The position numbers and the translations under genes were made by a program. Positions 1 to 8,266 of a DNA stretch of 15,946 nt are shown one piece after another. The notes under the pieces were generated by a model, which was given only the letters and a program-made list of their open reading frames with translations, had not been told where the DNA came from and searched no databases. Within the stretch, counting starts at the first letter, position 1, and each line of letters opens with the position of its first letter. The DNA comes from an uncultured Faecalibacterium sp. (GTDB lineage Bacteria; Bacillota; Clostridia; Oscillospirales; Ruminococcaceae): NCBI GenBank assembly GCA_934540955.1, contig CAKTCY010000050.1, positions 1 to 15,946 of the forward strand, given 5' to 3'.

Positions 1-24
1 CGTGGAATATAAAGGATAAAGACC

Positions 25-960
25 ATGAAACTTTTAAACGAGATCCTGGGGACGAAATACCCCATCATTCAGGGCGGCATGGCCAACATTGCCACCGGCG
101 AGTTTGCCGCTGCCTGCTCCAACGCCGGTGCACTGGGCATCATCGGTGCAGGCGGCATGAATGCCGATACCCTGCGCCAGAACATCCGCCGCTGCCGGGA
201 GCTGACCGATAAGCCCTTTGGTGTGAACATCATGCTCATGCACCCGCAGGCAGATGAGTTTGCTCAGATCGTGGTGGAGGAAAGGGTTGCCGTGGTCACC
301 ACCGGCGCAGGCAACCCGGGGAAATACGTTCCCATGTGGAAAGCTGCGGGTATCAAGGTGATCCCGGTGGTGGCTGCTGCCGTGCTGGCACGGCACTTGG
401 AGCCGCTGGGCATTGACGCTGTCATTGCTGAGGGCACCGAGAGCGGCGGCCATGTGGGCGAGATGACCACTATGGCACTGGTGCCGCAGGTGGTGGACGC
501 GGTCAGCGTGCCGGTCATCGCCGCAGGCGGCATTGCAGATGGCCGTCAGCTGGCGGCTGCGCTGGCGCTGGGTGCCTGCGGTGTGCAGGTGGGCACCTGT
601 CTGCTGGCAAGCGAGGAGTGCCCCATCCACGAAAACTACAAGGCCGCGCTGCTCAAGGCCGGGGACAGTGACACCATCGTTACCGGACGCACCGTGGGTG
701 CGCCGGTGCGTGTGCTGAAAAACCGCATGAGCCGGGAGTATGTCCGTCAGGAAAAGGCGGGCGCCGATAAGATGGAACTGGAGAAATACACGCTGGGCAG
801 CCTGCGCCGCGCCGTCTTTGAGGGCGACACGGTAAGCGGCAGCCTGATGGCCGGTCAGGTGGCCGGAATGCTGCACGAGATACGCCCCGTGGCGGACATC
901 CTTGCCGACCTGTGGCAGGGCGGGAGGCAGCGCATTGCCGCGCTGAACACCGAATGCTGA
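25..960 (+). CDS. fabK: Enoyl-ACP reductase II (FMN-dependent, FabK)
   Basis: Reduces trans-2-enoyl-ACP to acyl-ACP, the last step of each fatty-acid elongation cycle in the cytosol, using NAD(P)H and a bound FMN. The 311-residue protein is a TIM-barrel flavoprotein of the nitronate monooxygenase/FabK group. It opens with the PIIQGGMA flavin-binding motif (residues 13-20), has ESGGHVGE with the catalytic-type His143 (compare His144 of Streptococcus pneumoniae FabK), and phosphate-binding segments AAGGI (166-170) and GVQVGT (186-191). Its length is close to the roughly 320 residues of known FabK. The start is supported by AAAGGA at 11-16, 8 nt upstream. It is the first complete gene of a fab operon, and its stop overlaps the start of the next flavoprotein by 7 nt. 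The adjacent fabD, fabG, fabF and fabZ make FabK far more likely than a nitronate monooxygenase. An upstream gene may end at the TAA at 17-19, but too little is visible to call it. Confidence 0.93.
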   Translation: MKLLNEILGTKYPIIQGGMANIATGEFAAACSNAGALGIIGAGGMNADTLRQNIRRCRELTDKPFGVNIMLMHPQADEFAQIVVEERVAVVTTGAGNPGKYVPMWKAAGIKVIPVVAAAVLARHLEPLGIDAVIAEGTESGGHVGEMTTMALVPQVVDAVSVPVIAAGGIADGRQLAAALALGACGVQVGTCLLASEECPIHENYKAALLKAGDSDTIVTGRTVGAPVRVLKNRMSREYVRQEKAGADKMELEKYTLGSLRRAVFEGDTVSGSLMAGQVAGMLHEIRPVADILADLWQGGRQRIAALNTEC

Positions 961-2021
961 CCCTTGGCGGCAAGCCCCTGCAAGTCCCCATTTTGCAGGG
1001 CGGCATGGGCGTGGGCGTCTCGCTGGGCGGGCTGGCCGGTGCGGTAGCGGCCTGCGGCGGCATGGGGTGCATCTCCACCGCCGATGCAGGCTACCGCGAG
1101 CCGGATTTTGCCCGTGACCCGGCGGCAGCCAACCACCGCGCCCTGACCGCAGAAATTCAAAAAGCCAAGGCCATTGCCGGAGGCATGGGTGTGGTAGCCA
1201 TCAACGCGATGGTAGCCACCCGGGACTATGCCGAGGCCATCCGCACCGCCGTGGCGGCGGGGGTGGATGCCGTGGTCTCCGGTGCGGGTCTGCCGCTGGA
1301 GCTGCCGGGCATCGTGGGCACCAAAGAGGTGGCCATTGCGCCCATCGTATCCAGCGCCCGGGCGGCAAAGCTCATCCTGCGCCGCTGGGCAAAGGGCTTT
1401 GACCGCACCGCCGATTTTGTGGTCATCGAGGGCTGCAAGGCGGGCGGACATCTCGGCTTTGCCGAGGAGGACCTGCTGGCTGACCGCTGCCAGACCTTGG
1501 ACGAAATCTTGCCCGGGGTGCTGGCTGAGGTAAAGCCCTACGAGGAACAATACGGCCACGCCATCCCGGTATTTGTGGCGGGCGGCGTGTACACCGGTGC
1601 CGACATGGCACACTTTACAAAGCTTGGCGCTGCGGGCGTGCAGCTGGCTACCCGCTTTATCCCCACTTACGAGTGCGACGCCTCCCAGACCTACAAGGAC
1701 GTGCTGCTGGCGGCTAAGCCGGAGGATGTGCGCATCATCCACAGCCCGGTGGGAATGCCCGGCCGTGCGCTGAACACCCCGCTGGTGCAGGCACTGGCTG
1801 AGGGCAAACGCTTCCCGCCCCGCCACTGCGCCCGGTGCCTCAAGACCTGCGACCCCGCCGCCGTGCCCTACTGCATCACCCACGCCCTCATCGAGGCGGT
1901 GAAGGGCAACGTGGAGGAAGGACTCTTCTTCTGCGGCGAAAACGTGGGCAGGCTGGACCGGATGCGCACCGTGCGCGAGCTGATGGACGAACTTGTGACC
2001 GAATGGAGGCAGAATTTATGA
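954..2021 (+). CDS. FabX-like FMN/iron-sulfur oxidoreductase (nitronate monooxygenase family)
   Basis: A 355-residue flavoprotein of the nitronate monooxygenase family, distinct from the preceding FabK. It has the FMN motif PILQGGMGVG (12-21), SGAGLP (109-114), EGCKAGGHLGF with putative catalytic His166, VAGGVYTGAD (208-217) and SPVGMPGRALNT (264-275). The C-terminal extension contains Cys292, Cys295, Cys299 and Cys307 (C-x2-C-x3-C-x7-C) followed by GNVEEGLFFCGEN. This order of motifs, including the cysteine cluster, is what I recall of Helicobacter pylori FabX, an FMN and [4Fe-4S] acyl-ACP dehydrogenase/isomerase that makes unsaturated fatty acids. Most pipelines would call it nitronate monooxygenase. 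ATG at 954 is chosen because it starts just ahead of the conserved barrel and forms an ATGCTGA overlap with the fabK stop. No good Shine-Dalgarno precedes it, so translation is probably coupled to fabK. A GTG at 912 is the alternative. Family placement is confident, but the fatty-acid desaturation role is inferred. Confidence 0.8.
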   Translation: MLTLGGKPLQVPILQGGMGVGVSLGGLAGAVAACGGMGCISTADAGYREPDFARDPAAANHRALTAEIQKAKAIAGGMGVVAINAMVATRDYAEAIRTAVAAGVDAVVSGAGLPLELPGIVGTKEVAIAPIVSSARAAKLILRRWAKGFDRTADFVVIEGCKAGGHLGFAEEDLLADRCQTLDEILPGVLAEVKPYEEQYGHAIPVFVAGGVYTGADMAHFTKLGAAGVQLATRFIPTYECDASQTYKDVLLAAKPEDVRIIHSPVGMPGRALNTPLVQALAEGKRFPPRHCARCLKTCDPAAVPYCITHALIEAVKGNVEEGLFFCGENVGRLDRMRTVRELMDELVTEWRQNL

Positions 2022-2950
2022 AGCTTGCCGTACTTTACGCCGGTCAGGGTGCGCAGCACCCCGGCATGGGCAAGGAATTTTACGAAGCATCTCCCGCCTT
2101 CCGGGCGGCCTTTGACAGCGCAGCGCTGGATTTTGATCTGCACCGCGTCTGCTTTGAGGACCCGGACGGCGTTTTGAATCAGACCGAATACACTCAGCCC
2201 TGCATGGTGGCCTTTGCCTGCGGCGTGACCGCCGTGCTGGCCGAAAAGGGCGTAAAGCCCGCCTATCTGGCAGGGCTTTCGCTGGGCGAATACTCCGCGC
2301 TGCAGGCAGCTGGGGTGTTCACTGCAAAGCAGGCCATCGAACTGACCGCCTTCCGGGGCAAGGCCATGGCCGAGGCTGCAAAGGGCCTTGACTGCGGCAT
2401 GACCGCCGTGCTGGGGCTGGACAGAGAAAAGCTGTCTGCCTGCTGCGAACAGGCTGCTGCGGCGGGCTGTGTGCAGATCTGCAACTACAACTGCCCGGGG
2501 CAGCTGGTCATCGGCGGCGAAAAGGCCGCTGTGGAGCAGGCCGCCGCGCTGGCAAAGGAAGCCGGTGCCCGCCGCTGCATCCCGCTGAAGGTCAGCGGCC
2601 CCTTCCACACAAAGCTGATGGCTCCCGCAGGAGATGCGCTGGCACAGCGCTTTGCGGGCGAAAGCTTCGGCACCATGGAGACGCCGGTGCTGTTCAACTG
2701 TCTGGGGCATGAAAAGGCCGAGACCGACAGCATCCCGCAGCTGCTGGTAAAGCAGGTGCAGAGCAGCGTCTACATGGAAGATACCCTGCGCCGTCTGGGC
2801 GAGCTGGGCGTGGACCACATTCTGGAAGTCGGCCCCGGCAACGCCCTGAGCGGTTTTGTGAAAAAGACCCTGCCCGGGGTGGTCTGCACCGCAGTGGAGA
2901 CCCCGGAACAGCTGGATGCGGTGCTGACCGCATGGAAGGAAGCAGAATGA
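2018..2950 (+). CDS. fabD: Malonyl-CoA:ACP transacylase (FabD)
   Basis: Transfers malonyl from CoA to acyl carrier protein, supplying the two-carbon donor for fatty-acid elongation. The 310-residue product has the GQG motif near the start (9-11), the nucleophile motif GLSLG with Ser88 (86-90), Arg113 in AFRGKAM, and the catalytic His197 in SGPFHTKLM. These match Ser92, Arg117 and His201 of E. coli FabD in order and spacing. The ending HILEVGPGNALSGFVKK is also typical. ATG at 2018 is chosen over longer in-frame starts because it overlaps the previous stop as ATGA and has GGAGG at 2005-2009, 8 nt upstream. The sequence upstream of it in this frame is a shadow of the preceding gene. Its 3' end overlaps fabG, again as ATGA, so translational coupling along the operon is likely. 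Confidence 0.96.
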   Translation: MKLAVLYAGQGAQHPGMGKEFYEASPAFRAAFDSAALDFDLHRVCFEDPDGVLNQTEYTQPCMVAFACGVTAVLAEKGVKPAYLAGLSLGEYSALQAAGVFTAKQAIELTAFRGKAMAEAAKGLDCGMTAVLGLDREKLSACCEQAAAAGCVQICNYNCPGQLVIGGEKAAVEQAAALAKEAGARRCIPLKVSGPFHTKLMAPAGDALAQRFAGESFGTMETPVLFNCLGHEKAETDSIPQLLVKQVQSSVYMEDTLRRLGELGVDHILEVGPGNALSGFVKKTLPGVVCTAVETPEQLDAVLTAWKEAE

Positions 2951-3696
2951 GCGAAGAAAAGCTGACCCGCGCCGCCATCGTCACCGGCGGCAGCCGGGGC
3001 ATTGGCCGCGCAGTGTGCGTGGCACTGGCAAAGCAGGGCTGCAATGTGGTGGTGAACTACTGCCACGGCGCAGAGCCTGCGGAGCAGACGGCAGCCCTCT
3101 GCCGCGCCGAGGGCGTGCAGGCGGTGACCGTGCAGGCGGATGTATCCACCGCCGAGGGCTGCAAAGCGCTGTTCGATGCCGCCGCCGAGGCCTTTGGCCG
3201 GGTGGATGTGCTGGTGAACAACGCGGGCATCACCCGGGACAACCTGATCTTGCGCCTGACCGAGCAGGATTTTGACGCGGTGCTGGACACCAACCTGAAA
3301 AGCGCCTTTCTCTGCTGCAAGGAAGCCGCCCGCCGCATGGTGCGCCAGCGCTATGGCCGCATCGTGAACCTTTCCAGCGTGGTGGCGCTGCGCGGCAACG
3401 CCGGGCAGACCAACTACGCCGCCAGCAAGGCGGGGCTCATCGGCCTGACCAAGAGCCTTGCCCGAGAACTGGCCGCGCGGAACGTGACCGTGAACGCGGT
3501 AGCACCCGGCTTTATCGACACCGACATGACTGCCGTGCTGCCGGAGGCTGTGCGCACCGGCATGACGCAGGGCATCCCCGCAGGCCACGCAGGCCAGCCG
3601 GAGGATGTGGCGCAGGCAGTGGCGTTTTTTGCCGCAGAACAAAGCAGCTATCTCACCGGGCAGGTGCTCTGTGTGGACGGCGGCATGGCAATGTAA
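2947..3696 (+). CDS. fabG: 3-oxoacyl-ACP reductase (FabG)
   Basis: NADPH-dependent reduction of 3-oxoacyl-ACP to 3-hydroxyacyl-ACP, the first reductive step of the elongation cycle. It is a classical short-chain dehydrogenase of 249 residues. The cofactor-binding TGGSRGIG lies at 13-20, NNAG at 91-94, and the catalytic tetrad is Asn116, Ser144, Tyr157 and Lys161 (NYAASK). The segment VAPGFIDTDM follows (185-194). Length and motif spacing fit E. coli FabG (244 residues). ATG at 2947 overlaps the fabD stop as ATGA and is preceded by AAGGA at 2936-2940 at 6-nt spacing. An ATG at 2932 is in frame but sits within fabD with no better binding site. General SDRs resemble FabG, but its place between fabD and fabF makes the assignment firm. 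Confidence 0.95.
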   Translation: MSEEKLTRAAIVTGGSRGIGRAVCVALAKQGCNVVVNYCHGAEPAEQTAALCRAEGVQAVTVQADVSTAEGCKALFDAAAEAFGRVDVLVNNAGITRDNLILRLTEQDFDAVLDTNLKSAFLCCKEAARRMVRQRYGRIVNLSSVVALRGNAGQTNYAASKAGLIGLTKSLARELAARNVTVNAVAPGFIDTDMTAVLPEAVRTGMTQGIPAGHAGQPEDVAQAVAFFAAEQSSYLTGQVLCVDGGMAM

Positions 3697-3708
3697 AGGA
3701 GAACCCTT

Positions 3709-4947
3709 ATGGATAAACGCAGAGTTGTGATCACCGGCCTTGGCACGGTGAACCCGCTGGGCAACAATGTGGCCGACAGCTGGGCAGCAGCCCGTGCCGG
3801 TAAATGCGGCATCGGCCCCATCACCCAGTTCGACACCACCGACTTCAAGTGCAAGCTGGCCGGTGAGGTAAAGGACTTTGACCCCGAGACCGTGGTGGAC
3901 AAAAAGGAAGTCCGCAAGATGGCACGCTTCACCCTGCTGGCACTGGGCGCTGCAGCCGAAGCCATTGCAGACAGCGGCCTTGATACCGAGGCCGAGGGCA
4001 AGAACATCGGCGTCATCCTGTCCAGCGGCATCGGCGGTCTGCCCACTATCGAGGAGCAGCACGCCCGCGGCGAGGAAAAGGGCATGGAGAAGGTAAGCCC
4101 CTACTTTGTGCCCATGGCCATTGCCAACATGGCAGCGGCACAGGTGGCCATCCGCTTCGGCCTGAAGGGTATGTGCACCTGCCCAGTCACGGCCTGCGCC
4201 GGCGGCACCAACGCCGTAGGCGACGCCTTCCACCGCATCCGGGACGGCTACGAGCCGGTGATGGTCTGCGGCGGCGCGGAGAGCTGCATCAGCCCCTTGG
4301 GCATCGGAGGCTTTACCAGCATGAAGGCGCTTTCCACCGCCACCGACCCGGATGCTGCAAGCCTGCCCTTTGACGCCCGCCGCGGCGGCTTTGTCATGGG
4401 CGAGGGCAGCGGCGTGCTGGTGCTGGAGGAGCTGGAGCACGCAAGAGCGCGCGGCGCACACATTTACGCCGAGGTAGTAGGCTACGGCGCTAACTGCGAC
4501 GCCTACCACTTTACCGCCCCGGCTCCCGGCGGCGTGGGCGCCATCGACTGCATGAAGCTGACCCTGGCAGATGCGGACATCGCACCGGAGCAGGTGGACC
4601 ACATCAACGCCCACGGTACCGGCACCCACATGAACGATGCCTGCGAGACTGCCGCCATTCACGCCGTGTTCGGCGCACACGCAAAGGAGATGACCGTGGT
4701 CAGCACCAAGAGCATGACCGGCCATCTGCTGGGCGGCGCGGGCGGCATTGAGGCCGTGTTCACCGCGCTGGCACTGCGGGATCAGTTTGCCCCGCCCACC
4801 ATCCATTACGCCCAGCCTGACCCGGAGTGCGATCTGGACTATGTGCCCAACACCGGGCGGCAGCAGGAGATGCAGTACGCGCTGAGTAACAGCCTGGGCT
4901 TTGGCGGCCACAACGCCTGCATCGCCCTGCGCAGATGGGAGGGCTGA
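3709..4947 (+). CDS. fabF: 3-oxoacyl-ACP synthase II (FabF)
   Basis: Condensing enzyme that joins malonyl-ACP to a growing acyl-ACP with loss of CO2. The 412-residue thiolase-fold protein begins RRVVITGLGTVNPLG. It carries the catalytic triad Cys163 (VTACAGGTNAVG), His302 (NAHGTGT) and His339 (KSMTGHLLGGAGG), plus Lys334. Two active-site histidines mark it as KAS I/II rather than FabH, and the length and overall pattern fit FabF better than FabB. It starts 12 nt after the fabG stop with GGAG at 3698-3701, 7 nt before the ATG. The fabZ gene follows 3 nt after its stop. In bacteria FabF also adjusts the balance of longer and unsaturated chains with temperature, but nothing in this sequence shows that directly. 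The initiating FabH and acyl carrier protein are not in the window. Confidence 0.96.
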   Translation: MDKRRVVITGLGTVNPLGNNVADSWAAARAGKCGIGPITQFDTTDFKCKLAGEVKDFDPETVVDKKEVRKMARFTLLALGAAAEAIADSGLDTEAEGKNIGVILSSGIGGLPTIEEQHARGEEKGMEKVSPYFVPMAIANMAAAQVAIRFGLKGMCTCPVTACAGGTNAVGDAFHRIRDGYEPVMVCGGAESCISPLGIGGFTSMKALSTATDPDAASLPFDARRGGFVMGEGSGVLVLEELEHARARGAHIYAEVVGYGANCDAYHFTAPAPGGVGAIDCMKLTLADADIAPEQVDHINAHGTGTHMNDACETAAIHAVFGAHAKEMTVVSTKSMTGHLLGGAGGIEAVFTALALRDQFAPPTIHYAQPDPECDLDYVPNTGRQQEMQYALSNSLGFGGHNACIALRRWEG

Positions 4948-4950
4948 CCC

Positions 4951-5421
4951 ATGGCAGAGCCCCGTACCGTGCGTGAAAACGCCAACACTCTGAGCAGTGT
5001 GCAGATCGCGGAGATTTTGCCCCACCGCTACCCCTTTGCCCTCGTGGACCGCGTTCTGGACTACGAGCCGGGGCAGTGGGCCATCGGCCGCAAGTGCGTC
5101 ACCCGCAACGAGGAATTCTTCAACGGCCACTTCCCGGCACAGCCGGTCATGCCCGGTGTGCTGCTGCTGGAAGCACTGGCACAGACCGGCGCTGTGGCGG
5201 CGCTGAGCCTGCCGGAAAACAAGGGCAAGCTGGCGCTGTTCGGCGGCATCAAGAGTGCCCGCTTCCGCAAGCAGGTCACCCCCGGGGACGTGCTCACCCT
5301 CCACTGCGAGCTGGTGCAGCAGCACGGCGCTGTGGGCGTAGGCAAGGCCTCGGCATGGGTGGACGGCAAGTGCGCCGTTACCGCAGAGCTGACCTTTGTG
5401 CTGACCGAAGCAGCAGAATAA
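4951..5421 (+). CDS. fabZ: 3-hydroxyacyl-ACP dehydratase (FabZ)
   Basis: Dehydrates 3-hydroxyacyl-ACP to trans-2-enoyl-ACP, the substrate of FabK. The 156-residue hotdog-fold protein has ILPHRYPF (22-29), then [21 protein letters not shown] with catalytic His60 and Glu74, the FabZ/FabA active-site pair. The alignment pattern is FabZ and not the isomerising FabA. It starts 3 nt after the fabF stop with GGAGG at 4938-4942 spaced 8 nt. It is the last gene of the operon, followed directly by a strong hairpin. In many Firmicutes fabZ is followed by accB, accC, accD and accA, but here there is no acetyl-CoA carboxylase gene downstream, so those genes are upstream of the window or elsewhere. A FabZ that also isomerises (FabN-type) cannot be excluded from sequence alone. 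Confidence 0.95.
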   Translation: MAEPRTVRENANTLSSVQIAEILPHRYPFALVDRVLDYEPGQWAIGRKCVTRNEEFFNGHFPAQPVMPGVLLLEALAQTGAVAALSLPENKGKLALFGGIKSARFRKQVTPGDVLTLHCELVQQHGAVGVGKASAWVDGKCAVTAELTFVLTEAAE

Positions 5422-5426
5422 AAGAA

Positions 5427-5469
5427 AAACGCTCCCGTTCATCGCCAAAGGCGATGAACGGGAGCGTTT
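5427..5469. terminator. Bidirectional intrinsic terminator, fabZ/purC
   Basis: Perfect 20-bp stem (5427-5446 pairing with 5450-5469) closed by a 3-nt AAA loop, in the 62-nt gap between the convergent fabZ and purC. Read on the minus strand, the stem is followed by a T-rich tract (complement of 5413-5426), a good U-tail for purC. On the plus strand the tail is weaker (TTTGATTTA), but the stem itself ends in TTT. Confidence 0.9.
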
Positions 5470-5483
5470 GATTTATAAATTGC

Positions 5484-6353
5484 TTACAGCTTCTTGCCGG
5501 TCAGCAGCTCATAGGCCTCCAGATACTTGGCAATGGTCTTGTCAATGACATCCTGCGGCAGGTCGTAGTTGCTGTCGGGGTTGGCCTTCAGCCAGTCGCG
5601 GACGAACTGCTTGTCGAAGGAGGGCTGGCTGTGACCCGGCTCGTAGCCCTCCAGCGGCCAGAAGCGGGAGGAGTCCGGGGTCAGCATCTCGTCGCCCAGC
5701 ACCACGTTGCCGTCCTCGTCCAGACCAAACTCGAACTTGGTATCGGCAATGATGATGCCGCGGGAAAGTGCATACTCGGCGCACTTCTTGTACAGGGCAA
5801 TGGTGTAATCGCGCAGCTTGGTGGCGTACTCCAGACCGTGGCCGGGGAACTGCTTTTCCAGCACGTCGATGCTCTGCTCGTAGGAGATGTTCTCGTCGTG
5901 GTCGCCGATCTCTGCCTTGGTGGAGGGGGTGTAGATGGGCTCGGGCAGCTTATCGGACTCCTTGAGGCCCTCGGGCAGCTGGATGCCGCACACCTTGCCG
6001 GTCTTCTGGTAGCTGGCCCAGCCGCTGCCGGTGATGTAGCCGCGCACGATGCACTCGATGGGCAGCATGGTCAGCTTGCGGCACATCATGCTGTTGCCGG
6101 TGAACTGGGGCTGACGGAAGAACTCCGGCATATCCTGCACATCCACGCTCAGCATATGGTTGGGCAGCAGATCGCGGGTGTAATCGAACCAGAACCTGCT
6201 CATCTGGGTGAGCACGGTGCCCTTTTTGGTGACCTTGTTTTTCAGGATGACGTCAAACGCAGAAATGCGGTCGGTGGCAACCATGATCAGGCTGTCGCCA
6301 TTGTCGTAGATCTCGCGGACCTTGCCTTCTTTGATGGGTTTGAACTCAGTCAT
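5484..6353 (-). CDS. purC: Phosphoribosylaminoimidazole-succinocarboxamide synthase (PurC)
   Basis: ATP-dependent ligation of aspartate to carboxyaminoimidazole ribotide, giving SAICAR in de novo purine synthesis in the cytosol. The product has KEGKVREIYD near the N-terminus (8-17), TDRISAFD (27-34), the SAICAR synthetase signature ECIVRGYITGSGW (100-112), DTKFEFG (204-210) and DEMLTPDSSRFW (221-232). At 289 residues it is the long form resembling yeast Ade1 rather than the roughly 237-residue E. coli form. The start at 6353 has GGAG (complement of 6363-6366) 9 nt upstream. An in-frame ATG five codons earlier (6368) overlaps that ribosome site and is less likely. It is a single gene here, convergent with the fab operon and divergent from the GH1 gene, so it is not in a purine operon within the window. 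Confidence 0.95.
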   Translation of the reverse strand: MTEFKPIKEGKVREIYDNGDSLIMVATDRISAFDVILKNKVTKKGTVLTQMSRFWFDYTRDLLPNHMLSVDVQDMPEFFRQPQFTGNSMMCRKLTMLPIECIVRGYITGSGWASYQKTGKVCGIQLPEGLKESDKLPEPIYTPSTKAEIGDHDENISYEQSIDVLEKQFPGHGLEYATKLRDYTIALYKKCAEYALSRGIIIADTKFEFGLDEDGNVVLGDEMLTPDSSRFWPLEGYEPGHSQPSFDKQFVRDWLKANPDSNYDLPQDVIDKTIAKYLEAYELLTGKKL

Positions 6354-6418
6354 AATCAAACACTCCATTTTTCCATGTTCTCGGCAGCGCAGCAGCGCGG
6401 CACAATTCTTACCCTACT

Positions 6419-8116
<1,698 letters not shown>

Positions 8117-8202
8117 GCAAGCGCCCCGGCACTGTCAGCGGTACGGCAGCTGCCATAGCATATAACGTGTGAGAAAGAATCAGAAGCTGTTTTTGTAAGC
8201 GG

Positions 8203-8226
8203 GGCAGGCCGCTCGAGCGGTGTGCC
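8203..8226 (+). other. Palindromic hairpin upstream of the phosphodiesterase gene
   Basis: The 12-bp perfect palindrome CCGCTCGAGCGG (8209-8220) extends to an imperfect stem GGCA/TGCC (8203-8226) with one G-U pair and one G-G mismatch, closing on TCGA. It sits 28 nt before the ribosome site in the 150-nt gap between the GH1 and phosphodiesterase genes. There is no T-tract, so it is not a standard terminator. It could be a leader-RNA structure or a protein site, or chance in GC-rich DNA. A second short palindrome, GGCAGCTGCC, lies at 8145-8154 in the same gap. Confidence 0.35.
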
Positions 8227-8266
8227 ATGCTTATGAAAACGACTTCGCAATTATGGAGAGGTATTT

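Noticed and set aside
1..24. Tail of an upstream gene ending at TAA 17-19 (possibly acyl carrier protein)
   Set aside because: Only about six codons would be visible, which cannot support a gene call.
912..953. Upstream GTG start for the FabX-like gene
   Set aside because: The added 14 residues precede the conserved start of the barrel and no ribosome site supports the GTG. The ATG at 954 overlaps the fabK stop in the usual coupled fashion.
2770..5448. 892-codon open frame on the minus strand
   Set aside because: It runs antisense across fabD, fabG, fabF and fabZ, each with intact catalytic motifs. Its product is low-complexity Ala/His/Gln/Gly-rich, as expected for an antisense shadow of GC-rich genes.
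6375..6380. GAACAT on the minus strand upstream of purC as a PurR half-box
   Set aside because: Only one half-site is visible, without the second inverted copy expected for a PurBox, so it is probably chance.
8161..8166. TATAAC as a -10 box for the phosphodiesterase gene
   Set aside because: No acceptable -35 hexamer lies 15-19 nt upstream (GCGGTA at the ideal place), so I did not annotate a promoter.
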